Of a stretch of DNA of 64,000 nucleotides, positions 24,412-52,750 are shown piece by piece. Made by a program: the position numbers and the translations under genes. This stretch comes from Gigantopelta aegis (Eukaryota > Mollusca > Gastropoda > Neomphalida > Peltospiridae). Position 1 is the first letter of the stretch, and the number at the start of each line of letters is the position of its first letter. The stretch is taken from contig NC_054701.1 of assembly GCF_016097555.1 (NCBI RefSeq), positions 61,066,531 to 61,130,530 of the forward strand. Reading direction: 5' to 3'. Under the pieces are notes generated by a model that worked only from the letters and a program-made list of their open reading frames with translations, did not search any database and was not told the origin of the DNA.

Positions 24412-24722
24412 GCAGGTCATGTAACCAGTTTGTTAGCATTTCTAACATAAAAGTTACAGGATCGAACCACCTCGGTGGATCCATTCAGTTGATTGGTTTT
24501 TTTTCTCACTCCAACCAGTGTACCACAATTGGACAAAGGCCGTGGTATGTGCTTTCCTGTCTGTGGGAAAGTGCATATAAAAGATCCCTTGCTGCATTAG
24601 GAACAATGTAGTGGGTTTCCTCTGATGACTACAAGTCGGAATAACCATATGTTTGACATCCAATAGCTGATGATTGATTTGTCAATGTGCTCCAGTAGTG
24701 TTGTTAAACAAAACAAACAAAT
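24412..24722 (+). mobile_element. tRNA-derived SINE, type A with GGATCGAACC B box
   Basis: The head GTTACAGGATCGAACCACC is followed by the common body and the tail GACATCCAATAGCTGATGAT through GTTGTTAAACAAAACAAAC. Confidence 0.85.
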
Positions 24723-24724
24723 CC

Positions 24725-26045
24725 TAATATAAAAGAAGCTATATTCAGTTAAAAAGCGGACCATGTATTTTAATTTTAATTCTTTATTGGAACTTTGAGC
24801 AATAACTGCTCATCAATTATATGCATCCCTTGCATCACCAAGTGCAAACATGTATGCATGGCTGTTAACTGTCCGTCGTGAGACGGATTTCCGTCGTGAG
24901 AGAAATTGTGGAAATTATTTTTTCAGTCGGGTTTTTTTGTTTTGTTTTTTTTAAAATGAGAATCACTTCGGCCGTTTTCGGTTTCCGTAATGTCAACCCG
25001 ATCGCTTCGGACGTTTTCTTTGCCCCACTGACCCCCTTTAGGGACCCATCCCAGGGTATAAACTACTATACATTTTGGGGCCGGTGAACGGCCCCATTCC
25101 CCTAACGTAAATTCCCAATCCAATATCAAACTTTTCCCCAATTAGACCCTTCAACCCAACAGTTTCCCAATAAAGATTCCCAAAGTTGTTCTTATCGTGG
25201 ACACTTGAACTCATAAAAATGTTTACAAATTTAGCTAATTGTATATATTTTTTTAAAATGACATCGAAAAAGTTTCGTTTTGGTTTTCCGATCAATTATG
25301 AACACGTGATGAACAACTCTGACCTGGATATGCAAATTAGGTGTATCCTGTTTTGATACAGTCCGTTGTATCGTAGTTTTTAGTAATAATGCCACATTGT
25401 CTGATATAATATATTTTTGGTAGAAGAATATAACTTTTATGTTTTAATCCATCCATTTGCGTTAACACATATTTGGGATCTATCGCAACACGTCCAATCC
25501 GCTATTTACGGACGTAGAAAGTAAAAGTATTGACTTAATGTGTATCCTGCACTACTACTTGCTGTGCTATTTTAAGCAGACAATCTTATTTTGTAAAAAG
25601 GTGTACATATATTTCGTACTTTTTTTCCAGATATTTTATTATTATTTAAAAAAAATTAAAATCATGTTTGGTACGTTTTTGTAATTAAACCCCCCTAAAA
25701 AAAACACGTTACTAAAGTAGTAGTAAATTAAGTGACCCCCCCCCCCCCCCCCTAATTTAAATGTGCTACTCACTCCCTTTGAATGGCCGTACCCGATGTC
25801 ACACCATGTGACGAACAGCACGTGCGAGTTTGAACACTGTTATAATGTAATAGTTCTGCTGGGCGATTATTAGATTGCGTGTTATAGATATTGAGACTTA
25901 ATAAAATTGATTCGGTGAAAAATTTACATTTACCGACCAGCGGTATGTTACTTCTTTATTATTTACGATTGAATAATGGGGTCATTCGAGAACTACTCAA
26001 CGTGCACTAAGGCAAGTAGGAATTATGGGATGTGTGACAAAACGT
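24725..26045. other. Intergenic, no gene
   Basis: The inverted phrase CCGTCGTGAGACGG occurs at 24870-24900. A poly-C run lies at 25737-25752. Small open frames around 24880-25290 overlap each other on both strands and lack domain features. Confidence 0.35.
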
Positions 26046-26050
26046 AATTG

Positions 26051-26088
26051 GGGGGGGGGGGGGGGGGGGGGTGTGTGTGTGTGTGTTA
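26051..26088 (+). repeat. Poly-G followed by (GT)n
   Basis: A run of about 22 G is followed by GTGTGTGTGTGTGTG. Its length is prone to assembly error. Confidence 0.9.
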
Positions 26089-26089
26089 T

Positions 26090-27049
26090 TGTGCAACGTA
26101 ATGTTAATTAATAAAGTATGCAACCAGTCATTGCCGTTTTATTTTAACATATATGTATTACTAAAGACCCCAAAGTAAAATATGACATGGTCACAAAACG
26201 TTACACGAGCGAGAGGGGTATTAAAACTGCAAGATTTTGCGTTACGTATTGTTAAATGGACACAGAGATCAACAGAGAACTATTCAACGTTAGCGTAATG
26301 CAGTATCAGACATTGGCTTTTACCCCAATTTTTAACGACCATAATGAATTTGCGATAAGACTATGGCGACCCGATGTAAATGTATTTGAATATTTGATTT
26401 GCCGTCCATTAGCTGGCGGTCAAGCCTAAATAAATAATATCAAGTAATAATGCAAACTTTAAAAAAAAATGTCCGTAGCTTGTGAAAGAACACCCCAGCA
26501 AATGTCAGCCTAATAGGACTATTTTTATTAATATAGGTTCACTGCAGGACCCATCAAATTAATGTTTTTGTCCAATAAAAAAACAAAAAACAAGGTTTGG
26601 GTTGGGAGAAATACATGTTTAAAGTGGACTACAATTGTCATGTAAAACACTACCATTTTGAATGGTGATATAATCATGGCACTGACATCCGCCATCTAAA
26701 CCCCCAACCAGGGCAATGCCCTGTACCTTGAAATTTCAGTCACAACATTTTACTTTTGTTAACAGCCATGTGTATGTCATATTGTGGAGCCTTTACAACA
26801 CTTCAAAGTGGCCCAAATATACAGGGTTTTATGGGAGAAAATAATGAACCTATTTGTTGTTTTTGGGGAAGATGTCAAAAAGCTATGTTCAGTGGTTCCA
26901 CTACTGAATAGGCTACAACAATTTCAAACTATTCCACAGCTAATATGTCCAATATGTCTGTGCTATGCAGCGTTCACACAGGTACATGAATGTCGCATAT
27001 ATCCCATACTGATTATTTAAACAAATCAAAACTACAAATTCTGTCAACT
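26090..27049. other. Downstream flank of MMP, no second gene seen
   Basis: A 78-codon + strand open frame (26784-27020) has no recognised domain and overlaps the MMP 3' side. TTTATT at 26524 could be the MMP polyadenylation signal on the - strand. Confidence 0.35.
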
Positions 27050-42651
<15,602 letters not shown>

Positions 42652-42960
42652 GGTATTCTTGGCTTGAATAATGACGCCCACATTTGGAAGTTTCATGAAA
42701 CAGGTCGACGATTTAATGCGCCGGTCAAGGTCATGTGCAGGCCATGTTTAATGTCAAGTGTCGAAACTGTTTGACACAGGTGAAATGGAGATAACCAGGC
42801 GTCAAAATATGTATACACAAACGGAACTGTCAACAGACGCTTCCGTGCAATTTGTTTAACTATTGTTGCATTCAAAGTTTTTCTTGTAATTAAGACGTTA
42901 TACCGAAGCTTTTCAAAGCGCCGTCAGTGACGAGTGTATTTATTGTATTCATTCATTTAT

Positions 42961-43273
42961 GAGGCGGTACGTAGCCCAGTGGTAAAAGCGCTCCCTTGAT
43001 GCGCGGTCCGTCTAGGATTGATCCCCGTCGGTGGCCCCATTGAGCTATTTCTGGTTCAAGCCAGTGCTCCACAACTGGTGTAACAAAGGCCGTGGTATGT
43101 ACTATCCTGTCTGTGAGATGGTGCATATAAAAGATCCCTTGCTACTAATCTAAAAGAGTAGCCCATGAAGTAGCGACAGCGGGTTTCCTCTATATCTGTG
43201 TGGTCCTTAACCATATGTCTGACGTAAATAAAATGTGTTGAGTGCGTCGTTAAATAAAACATGTCCTTCCTTC
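42961..43273 (+). mobile_element. SINE type A (tail A)
   Basis: Head GGCGGTACGTAGCCCAGTGG, tail AAATAAAACATGTCCTTCC. It lies upstream of the MMP start region. Confidence 0.9.
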
Positions 43274-43353
43274 ATTAATTCATTTGAACTTGTTTTCGTT
43301 CTTATATCCAATTAAGGTTCAGGCACGCAGTCATGGGCACACACACCTCAGTT

Positions 43354-43580
43354 TGTTTAGTTTAACGACACCACTAGAACACATTGATTTATTAATCATC
43401 GGCTATTAAATGTCAAACATTTAGTAATTTTGACATATAGTCTAAGAGCGGAAACGTGCTACTTTTTTTTCCATTAGTAGCAAGGGATCTTTTATATGCA
43501 CCATCACACAGACAGGATAGCACATACCACGGCCTTTGATATACCAGTCATGGTGCATTGGCTGGGACGAGAAGGACCGA
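43354..43580 (-). mobile_element. SINE type A body, head missing
   Basis: Tail GTTTAACGACACCACTAGAA through GCATTGGCTGGGACGAGAA, reverse orientation. It ends where the type C copy is inserted. Confidence 0.85.
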
Positions 43581-43590
43581 TTGACCTCAG

Positions 43591-43855
43591 TTTATTTGTT
43601 TATATTAATTTGCATGCTTATATCCAATTATGGTTTAAGCACGCTGTCCTGGGAACACACACACATACAACTCAGCTGTCTAGAACAGAGGGTTGTTAGT
43701 TGTTAGTGAGAGAGAAGTCGGTGTAGTGGCCTTACACCTACCCATTAAGTCGTTAAACTCGCACTGGGTGGGAGTCGATAACGGAAGGCGAACCCAGTAC
43801 CTACCAGCCCTATGCCCGATGGCTTAACCACTACACCACCCGCCGGGACTGGTTG
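43591..43855 (-). mobile_element. SINE type C, nested
   Basis: Reverse-oriented head (CGATGGCTTAACCACTACAC) at the right end. The flanks GACCGATTGACCTCA and GACTGGTTGACCTCAC form the target-site duplication. Confidence 0.85.
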
Positions 43856-43980
43856 ACCTCACTGAATATACTGGGCTATTACCCGTACACGTATCTCAAA
43901 TGCAAAGGTTTGAATATATTAGCCTTTCTGTGTGTAGTGTAAGTGTATGTACATACGTACACTACTCTTGCCGTCTTGCC

Positions 43981-44306
43981 GGCGGGACGTAGCCCAGTTG
44001 TAAAGCGCTCGCTCGATGCGCGGGCGGTCTGGGATCGATCCCCGTCGATGGGCCCATTGGGCTATTCTCGTTCCAGCCAGTGCACCACGACTGGTATATC
44101 AAAGGCCGTGGTATGTACTACCCTGTCTGTGGGATGGTGCATATAAAAGATCCCTTGCTGCTAATCGAAAAGAGTAGCCCATGAAGTGGCGACAGCGGGT
44201 TTCCGCTCTCAATATCTGTGTGGTCCTTAACCATATGTCTGACGCCATATAACCGTAAATAAAATGTGTTGAGTGAGTCGTTAAATAAAACATTTCTTTC
44301 TTTCTA
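43981..44306 (+). mobile_element. SINE type A, full length
   Basis: GGCGGGACGTAGCCCAGTTG through AAATAAAACATTTCTTTC. This is one of the best-kept copies in the window. Confidence 0.93.
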
Positions 44307-44315
44307 TTAATGTAA

Positions 44316-44622
44316 GGCGGGACGTAGCCCAGTGGTAAAGCGCTCGGCTGATGCGCGGTCGGTCTAGGATCGATCCCCGTCCGTGGACCCATTGGTCTCT
44401 TTCTGGTTCCAGCCAGTACACCAGGATTAATTTATCACAGTCCGTGGTATGTACTATCATGTCTGTGTGATGGTGCATATAAAAGATTCCTTGCTACTAA
44501 TGGAAAAATATAACGAGTTTCCTCTCTAAGACTATATGTCAAAATTACCAAATGTTTCACATCCAATAGCCGATAATTAAAAATCAATGTGCTCTAGTGG
44601 TGTCGTTAAATTATAATAATAA
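44316..44622 (+). mobile_element. SINE type A, tail B
   Basis: GGCGGGACGTAGCCCAGTGG head with the alternative tail CATCCAATAGCCGATAATTA. It sits ten bases after the previous copy. Confidence 0.92.
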
Positions 44623-44771
44623 AAAAAACTATCATTGTAATAACGATTGCGACTATATCTGCGGTGTAAACGAATAAATCTCACAGACTATATGTAACAC
44701 TTCTAATCTTTTAGATACACCTTTAATAGAATTAGTAATGCATTATCGTCCATTCTCTACTACTCCCTTCA

Positions 44772-44777
<6 letters not shown>

Positions 44778-44850
<73 letters not shown>
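44778..44850 (+). repeat. (CT)n microsatellite
   Basis: About 36 CT units. Confidence 0.97.
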
Positions 44851-44852
<2 letters not shown>

Positions 44853-44894
44853 GACGTTATCAGCGCATAACCTATTACTGGCAATAAGAAAATG

Positions 44895-45287
44895 TTAAAG
44901 GGACATTTTTGAGTTTGCTGCAATTTTCAGATGTATCCCAGACTAACAAAGACCTGTTTGACGACTGTAATTACATATCAAATATATTTTTCTGCATACA
45001 ATATTAGTGGCTGTATATTAAACGTGTTTCTGATCGTTCTAATATTTGTACTAGGTTAAATTTCATTTTATTTCCTAAAAAAAGATTTTTTCGTACGTAC
45101 GAAATTATTTGAAGACAAAATTCAGTTTGGGCTTCTTACAAATATTAAGACGACCAGAAACACATTGAATATACAGATACTGATATTCTAAACAAGAAAA
45201 TATATTTAATATGTAAGTTTAATCGTAGAAATATTTTATTAGTCAGAAACATCTTACAATGCAGCAAACTCGGGAATGTCCCTTTAA
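44895..45287. mobile_element. TTAA MITE, copy with full palindromic centre
   Basis: TTAA borders. Ends AAAGGGACATTTTTGAGTTT / AAACTCGGGAATGTCCCTTT, with TTTTTTCGTACGTACGAAAT at the centre. Confidence 0.93.
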
Positions 45288-45634
45288 ACTGTTGATCTGT
45301 CAAGCTTTTTCGAAGTGATACACACTGGAAATTCTACATGACCGACATTGCTTGTTTGCAACATACTTCGTTAAACCGAAAAGGTCGCCTGTAATTGGCA
45401 GAAAGTCTTGAGTAAATACAGAGGCTGAATGTCATAAAACAGCACACGGTTGGTAATATGCAGCTAAAAAAAAAGCCAACAAAAAAACCAAAACAAAAAA
45501 CCAAAACGAAAATTAATGAGAAAAAAGGGAGAACCATAATGAACATAGTGCCCGAATTTAAACAAGAATAAAAATAAAAACATAGGTCTAAAATATATCA
45601 ACAAAATATGATACAGTGCAAAATATTTGTAAAA

Positions 45635-45814
45635 TACAGTGAAACCCCTCTAAACCGGGCACCCTTTAGACCAAGACAAATGTGCGGTTGTAAGAGGAAT
45701 CCGATTTACAGAGGTTAAGTTCTGTCCTGGTTTTCTAAAAGAGACTCTGTGAAACGTCCGGTTTTGAGGGAATTCCAGTATACAGAGAGTCCAGTCTTGA
45801 CAGGTTTCACTGTA
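45635..45814. mobile_element. pogo/Tigger-like MITE (same family as 3993-4172)
   Basis: TACAGTGAAACCCCTCTAAA and AGTCTTGACAGGTTTCACTGTA-type ends, with TA borders. Confidence 0.82.
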
Positions 45815-45917
45815 GATTGAAATAAGTTTTAAATATTTTGCAGCATAATGCCAATATACACCAGGAAACGTTTTTAAATAAAAGAAATGAAATATATAGA
45901 CAACTTATTGAAGTACA

Positions 45918-46315
45918 CCGGCCTCGGTGGCGTCGTGGTTAGGCCATCGGTCTACAGGCTGGTAGATACTGGGTTCGGATCCCAGTCGAGGCATGGGATT
46001 TTTAATCCAGATACCGACTCCAAACCCTGAGTGAGTGTTCCGCAAGACTCAATGGGTAGGTGTAAACCACTTGCACCGACCAGTGATCCATAACTGGTTC
46101 AACAAAGGCCATGGTTTGTGCTATACTGCCTGTGGGAAGCGCAAATAAAAGATCCCTTGCTGCCTGTCGTAAAAGAGTGACCTATGTGGCGACAGCGGGT
46201 TTCCTCTAAAAAACAGTGTCAGAATGACCATATGTTTGACGTCCAATAGCCGATGATAAGATAAAAAATCAATGTGCTCTAGTGGCGTCGTTAAATAAAA
46301 CAAACTTTACTTCTT
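45918..46315 (+). mobile_element. SINE type B, full length
   Basis: CCGGCCTCGGTGGCGTCGTG head, GGGTTCGGATCCCAG B box, common body from AAAAGATCCCTTGCTGCC and the tail B end. TATTGAAG flanks both sides. Confidence 0.9.
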
Positions 46316-46322
46316 TTTTTTT

Positions 46323-49300
46323 TATTGAAGAACAATGCTGCAATTACTATTGTAAGTCTTACCATCGTCTTGCTTTTGTATCATTCTGTTATTTAAAAGT
46401 GGATAATGTTTGTCCATTGCCTTAGTTTTTAACTTTTGATAGGGACCACGTGTCCAAGACACATTGTGGTGGAACTCGTGAATTTCCAAGATGGCCGCCA
46501 TACAATAGGTATTAGTACCAATATCTCAGAATCCTTGCCACCTATACTCACTTTGAGGCAATTAATGCAGTTATATCAATCAATCAATCAGATGGATTTT
46601 CTTAAAAATAACAAACTATACAGTCGAATTATTCAGGGGAAAAAAGGTGCAATGTCAACTGCGTGCTTACCATTGTTTTTGTTCATGCAAGACGTTTCTA
46701 TTGAACAAGTTACTTCTGACAGTAACAAATACAGTTTCCAGTGTATTTTGGTGGGACCTATTTACACACCCATCTAGTGCCACATCCACTCGGTAACAAC
46801 ACTTAACCAATTCACTGCAGTCTTTGGAAGCAAAAGTTAGGGTATTCCACAAAAGAACGTAGACCTAGCCATCTTTATCAAAGATACGTCCCATCTCTTT
46901 GGAGTGGGTGCATTTTTTTTTCACTGGTGGAACATGGTGTTAGCTTGATAGGTAAACCAGTTTGAGTGATGCAGTTTCTAGGCAGTGATGTTCCATTAAT
47001 CGATTATAATCGGAAATTGATCGGTTTGGCTGTGTCGGTGTTATGACCGATTATAAAAGTCTATAACAGATTGTGTTGGGAAATGTTAACTGTAATTATT
47101 CCTCTAGTCTAGATGATGTAATTGATGTAAATATGTTGGAGTATGTGTTTGTTTACATGTCTACATACAAAAACGTTATTAATTAGTTATTAAAGGTAGA
47201 CTCGCTTATGGTGTATTTCAATGAGCATGACAACAGGTGCATTGTCCTTGTAATTCAAATTATTTATCATGTTCATATAATTTTAATCGATTATGTAATC
47301 TAAAGTTGATTGGTTGGTGAGAACCAAGTATAACTGATAATCGATGATGGAATTCCAACCAATTTCCAACACTAGCAGCAGGGCATATTCTATGGGCGGA
47401 ATGGTTTCCATTGTTATCCCATTCTGGTAATACAACCATTTCCTTGCTTCATCAACACGTTCCACGTCACTGGTCTTAATTTACAAGATAACTGTGACAT
47501 GTTTTATTAGCTAAAAGTGGGAGCATTAACAGTTATTACTTTGGTATATGGGTTGAGTACCATGTTGGTAAATACACAAGTCACATCAGGGTAGCAGTTT
47601 TAAGCTGACCTTTTACCTTTTCCAGTAAAAGCAGAGTTGTGGAACATATGCAGTGCCAGAGGTTTTTCTTTATACAAGACGTCATATTATATACCATGAT
47701 GCCTCCTTCCTCGAAGGGGCGGGACGTAGCCCAGTGATACAACGTTCGCTTGATGCGCGGTCGGTCTAGGATCGATCCCCGTCGGTGGACCAATTGGGCT
47801 ATTTCTCGTTCCAGCCAGTGCTCCACAACTGGTGTAACAAAGACTGTGGTATGTACTATCCTGTCTGTGGGATGGTGCATATGGTGCTAATCGAAAAGAG
47901 CAGCCCATGAATGGCGACAGCAGGTTTCCTCTCTTAATATCTGTGTGGTCCTTAACCATATGTCTGACGCCATATAACCGTAAATAAAATGTGTTGAGTG
48001 CGTCGTTAAATAAAACATTTCCTTCCTTGCTTCCTTCCTTCCTCGAATACCCTTTTCTCACTTTCTCTTAAAATGATGTGATGTTACACATGGTGCATGT
48101 CTTTTAGAACGTTGTATACTGTATGACATACTCATCGCATGTCCGTTATCTGGTAACAACAACATTCCAGAAAACTGGGCGGACGTTTTGTTTTTTGTGA
48201 TCCAACGAATAATCACGCACTTTTTGCATCACAAATGCTATCGTAGACTGCCCCGAACACATGTAAATAACCATTGGATCTAGTGCAGTTATTCTTCTTA
48301 GTAGATGCAGATGCTCTACACTTCCTCTATTGAAACGTTTGACAGTTATCTTGTATGCTAAGACTAGCGACCAGGAATGTTTTGGCGAAGGAGGAAGGTG
48401 TTGTACTGAAGAAGACGAAGAAGAAGAAGAGAATGGAAACTATTTCACCCACCCATGATGAGGGGGGGGGGGGGGGCAGCCAATGCTGAGTTCTTATGTG
48501 GGACGGTACCTATGAGACGAGAATCTACAGTGAATTGGTTAAACATGCTTACAAGAGTGTGAGTGGATGTAGGACTAGATATTCATGCACAAAGGCCCAT
48601 CGGAGCACATTGAACTGTGCGTTTGTGAGAAGTAAAATATTCAATAGAAACGTATTTCATGTGCAGTGAAGTATGGAACCAGCGAAGCATCTTGAATGAT
48701 ATATATACCTCTATATATTTTAAGTCGCAATTAAGTTAATCTATGCCGCATCTACCTAGAGTATATTATTCATTTCTAAGGAAGGCACATGAATTAAAAG
48801 TCTATTGTCTGCCTTCTCATGGTCACATGGTGGCATTGAACTATTGGGTCGTCGACGAATAACAGTGACACCAGATATAATGATTATTTACTTCATGGCA
48901 GTTTGCAATCTTGGTGATGAACGATCACAAAAAAAAAAAAAAAATCATATCAGTTAAACCTACCTGGTTACAAAATACCTGACAGTTGATGAGTATGCCG
49001 ACCGTGTATTTGTTTCATATAACATAGAACATTCCAAAAGATGATGTTGTATGGGATACATGCATTATGAGTAGCATCAAATAATTAGAGAAGATTAGTA
49101 AGATAAAGGTATTCGAGGAAATAGGCACTATTATATATATGGCGTCTTATAATATGACATAACGCCTGCTTTCTCTGAGGAAAAAAAGATAAAAGGACGT
49201 CTTGGGAGTGCATGGAACTGCTACTCTGGTGTAACTCGTGCCTTTATCTAAATGGCACTCAACTCTTACACCAGTAACTCTCACGATAAGACCAGTGACC

Positions 49301-50500
49301 TGGAAGATGTTGACGAAGAAAGGAATATGTTGTAATGCCAGAATAGGAAGACAATGGAAACCATTCCACTCACCCAGTATGCCCCATTGCAGCACTCAAA
49401 AAGGTGTGCTTACCAAGCTAATAATATGAGTAGTCACCAGTAAACACTATTAACAGCATGCACCCACTCCCGAGGGACGGGGAAGGACGTTTGATGACCA
49501 GCGCAAGGTTCCTGTGTGGAATAGCCTTAAGCTAAATTTAGCTTCCAAAACCTGCTGCAAAACGATGGTAAACTAAGACTCCCCAAATACATTGCAGCTT
49601 TTTTCCTGAATAATTTGTCGAAATATTTCTTTCCTTTTATAAACCACCCATCTAGTGATAATTTGCATGATATTACTGCATTCATTACCTTCAAAACTCT
49701 AAGTTAGACTAAAGGTCAAGCTGTGACTCTAGGTGGGATGAGTACTGAGATATTGGAATACCCTAACTTTGGCTTTCAAAGCCTGCACTGAATTGGTTAA
49801 GTATTGTTACAAGAGTCTGAGTGGATGTGGCACTAGATAGTCATGCAAACAGATCCCTTCGAAGTAAATTGTTCAATATAAACTTCTTGCATTAACAGAA
49901 TGATACCAAAGTAAAAAGATGGAAAGATTCACAAGTGACGTTGACGTTCTCCCTGAGTAATTCGACTGTATATTTAGTTATTTCTATAAAAATCAAAATC
50001 CATCTAGTGATATTTTAATTTTTATAACTGCATTAATTACCTCAAAACTCAAAGTTAGACCTCAAAATTGAGAGTATAGGTGGCAAGGATTCTGAGATAT
50101 TGGTACTAATAGCTATTGTATGGCGGCCATCTTGGAAATCCACGATTGCCATCATAATGCATCTTAGACAAGTGGTCCCTATTAAAAGTTGAAACCTAAG
50201 GCAATGGACAAACATTTTCCACTATTTTATGAGAATAGAATGATACAAAAGCAAAACGATGGTAAGACCCACAATAGTCATTGCAGCATTGTTCCTCAAT
50301 AAGTTTTTCTATATATTTCATTTCTTTTATTTAAAAAAAAATACATCTAGTAATAGTGGGGATGATACAACTACATGCATTACCCTCAACACTAGGTGGT
50401 ATGGGTCCTGGGGTATTGGTATCACTATTTCTAAAGCAAAGGTAAACGATTTTCAAATTGTTACTGGCAGTGTGTAAGGATCTGTTGACTGCCTGCAAAG
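46323..50500. repeat. Large inverted array of degenerate 350-400 bp repeats
   Basis: The left arm 46323-46574 is inverted relative to 50013-50310 (AAGATGGCCGCCAT, ACCAATATCTCAGAATCCTT, TGTCCATTGCCTTAG). Related direct copies lie at 48350-48690, 49270-49560, 49555-49920 and 49905-50260, and further inverted ones at 46676-46800 and 47380-47480. No open frame carries a recognised domain. A SINE is nested at 47716-48043. Confidence 0.85.
47716..48043 (+). mobile_element. SINE type A, full length
   Basis: GGGGCGGGACGTAGCCCAGT through AAATAAAACATTTCCTTCC. CCTTCCTCGAA flanks both sides. The body lacks the TAAAAGATCCCTTGC segment. Confidence 0.92.
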
Positions 50501-51155
50501 TAATTATGGGTTTTTCACACTTTTATGTTAGTTTTGTAAATATGACTTTCTGTCGCTTGTTGTAAAGGCACATATTTTTTCTCAAAACAATTTAACAATG
50601 ACCCCTTTAGTTGCTCACAGGGTGTTTATCGTTCACAATCTAGGTAGTAGAGTTGAAATATGTCCCTCATATATGAAGTAGTACCATTAATGCCAAGGTG
50701 TCGGATTTTATAATTATTACATTTTTTTTATAAAGGAAGTCCTTAGTCGGGGGGGGGGGGGGGGCTTCTGGCAGGGGGCCCGGGGCAATTGCCCCCTTTG
50801 CCACCTTATAAATCCAGCACTGTATATACTTACATGTTTTAAAAGCGATATTCCAGAATCGGTCACATAATACGGACGCTGGCTTCTTATGAATGAACGT
50901 CTATGGAGCAACAGCAAATGCAGTAACAATGGTATACTCATGTTCGTGACATCCTTCGTGAATTTTACATAAACGCAGAACTGTTAGTCCCCTCCAGATA
51001 TGCATCACAAATGATGTGACAACTGGCGACTAGCTTGTGCAAAAAAACCGGCAGTAGCAAAACAGAGGTTTGTGGATTATTTGTGATGGGGAATATTGCC
51101 TTTGTAGTCGGCAAGACTGAGGTCTTGACATTTGACTATAACATATAAACATGTC
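50500..51155. other. No gene seen
   Basis: A G run (50749-50764) is followed by GGGGCAATTGCCCC. The rest is unremarkable. Confidence 0.35.
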
Positions 51156-51176
51156 ACCCTGAACGGCAGAAACAGT

Positions 51177-51476
51177 TTGTTTGTTTGGGTTAACGACACC
51201 ACTAGAGCACATTGGTTTGTTAATCATCGGCTATTGGATGTCAAATATTTTGGTAATTTTGACATATAGAGTTAGAGAGGAAACCCGCTACATTTTTCCA
51301 TTAGCAGCAAGAGATATTTTATATGAACCACAGACAGGATAGCACATACCTTTAATATACTAATCCTGGTGCACTGGCTGGAACGAGAAAGAGACCAATG
51401 GTTCCACGGATAAGGATCGATCCCAGACCAGCCGTGCATCAGACGAGCGCTTTTTCCACTGGGCTATGTCCCGCAT
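51177..51476 (-). mobile_element. SINE type A
   Basis: Reverse orientation, tail GGGTTAACGACACCACTAGA, head ending GGGCTATGTCCCGC. CTGAACGGCAG occurs on both sides. Confidence 0.88.
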
Positions 51477-51489
51477 CTGAACGGCAGGA

Positions 51490-51883
51490 CCGGTCTCGGT
51501 GGCGTCGTGGTTAGACCATCGGTCTACAGGCTGGTAGGTACTGGGTTCGGATCCCAGTCGAGACATGGGATTAAAAATCCAGATACCGATTCCAAACCCT
51601 GAGTGAGTGCTCCGCAAGGCTCAATGGGTAGGTGTAAACCACTTACATGGACCAGTGATCCATAACTGGTTCAACAAAGGCCATGGTTTGTGCTATCCTG
51701 CCTGTGGGAAGCGCAAATAAAAGATCCCTTGCTGCTAATCGGAAAGAGTAGCCCATGTAGTGGCGACAGCGGGTTTCCTATCAAAATCTGGGTGGTCCTT
51801 AACCATATTATGTCTGACGCCATATAATCGTAAATAAAATGTGTTGAGTGCGTCGTTAAATAAAACATTTCTTTCTTTCTTTC
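51490..51883 (+). mobile_element. SINE type B, full length
   Basis: CCGGTCTCGGTGGCGTCGTG head, tail A ending AAATAAAACATTTCTTTC, followed by a third copy of CTGAACGGCAG. Confidence 0.92.
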
Positions 51884-51982
51884 TGAACGGCAGGAAAATA
51901 AGTTAACAATACAGTGTAGTTTGTCAAGCGCTTCATTGACTTAATCACAGCCATTGACTACTATTATCTAAATTTTGTTATC

Positions 51983-52125
51983 CCGTTCCAACCAGGGGTC
52001 CACGACTGGTATCAAAGGCCGTATGTTCTCTCCTATGTGTGGAAAACTAGATGCAACTAATGGAATCATGCAGCGGATATCATAAATGTGTTGAGTGCAT
52101 CGTTAAAGAAAACATTCCTTTATTT
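51983..52125 (+). mobile_element. SINE remnant
   Basis: CCCGTTCCAACCAGGGGTCC and GTGTTGAGTGCATCGTTAAA remain. The middle is deleted. Confidence 0.75.
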
Positions 52126-52523
52126 TTTTCTGTTAAAACACAATTATTTGTGAGTTATTGTAGTAATTTGTACGCGGGTACATTATGGGTGTAATTTACA
52201 CAGGATACCATAAAGGATCTTAACATATGTTATAATAATGCATACCGATGAATGGTCGGACAACGACGACCATACAGTGCCAGAAGATGTTTGTCAGTCA
52301 TCTTGTACAAATCTTTGGCGCTTTACTTCGCTCAACAGCATATTCGCTGAAGAGCAGAATCAAAACAGCTTTAAATGACCTACTTGCCCACCTGCGGTGT
52401 ACAAATGTATACGTCAAATCTGTATAATATGTAATCAGTTTTGTATGTGATGTTTAAATATGTTCTATGGATCACTGATCTGAAATAAAAATCTATTATT
52501 ATTATTATTATATAGATACGAGT

Positions 52524-52539
52524 ACACACACACACACGC

Positions 52540-52582
<43 letters not shown>
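52524..52582 (+). repeat. (CA)n microsatellite
   Basis: About 28 CA units with few interruptions. Confidence 0.97.
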
Positions 52583-52586
<4 letters not shown>

Positions 52587-52750
52587 CAAACCTAGCGGCC
52601 ACCTGTAATTAGCGATCACCTGTCCAAACGATTTTTAATGTAAATGCACGTGTAATAAGCGACCACCTGTCTAACGTGACCAGCGGCCACCTAAATCGGA
52701 TCCTAAATTCGCTAAAATACCTGTATTAAGCGGCCACAGTAAAGGTTTAC
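52583..52750. mobile_element. Probable pogo/Tigger-like MITE
   Basis: AGAGTCAAACCTAGCGGCCA at one end and TATTAAGCGGCCACAGTA at the other, with GCGACCACCTGTC repeated inside. The borders are not sharp. Confidence 0.6.
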
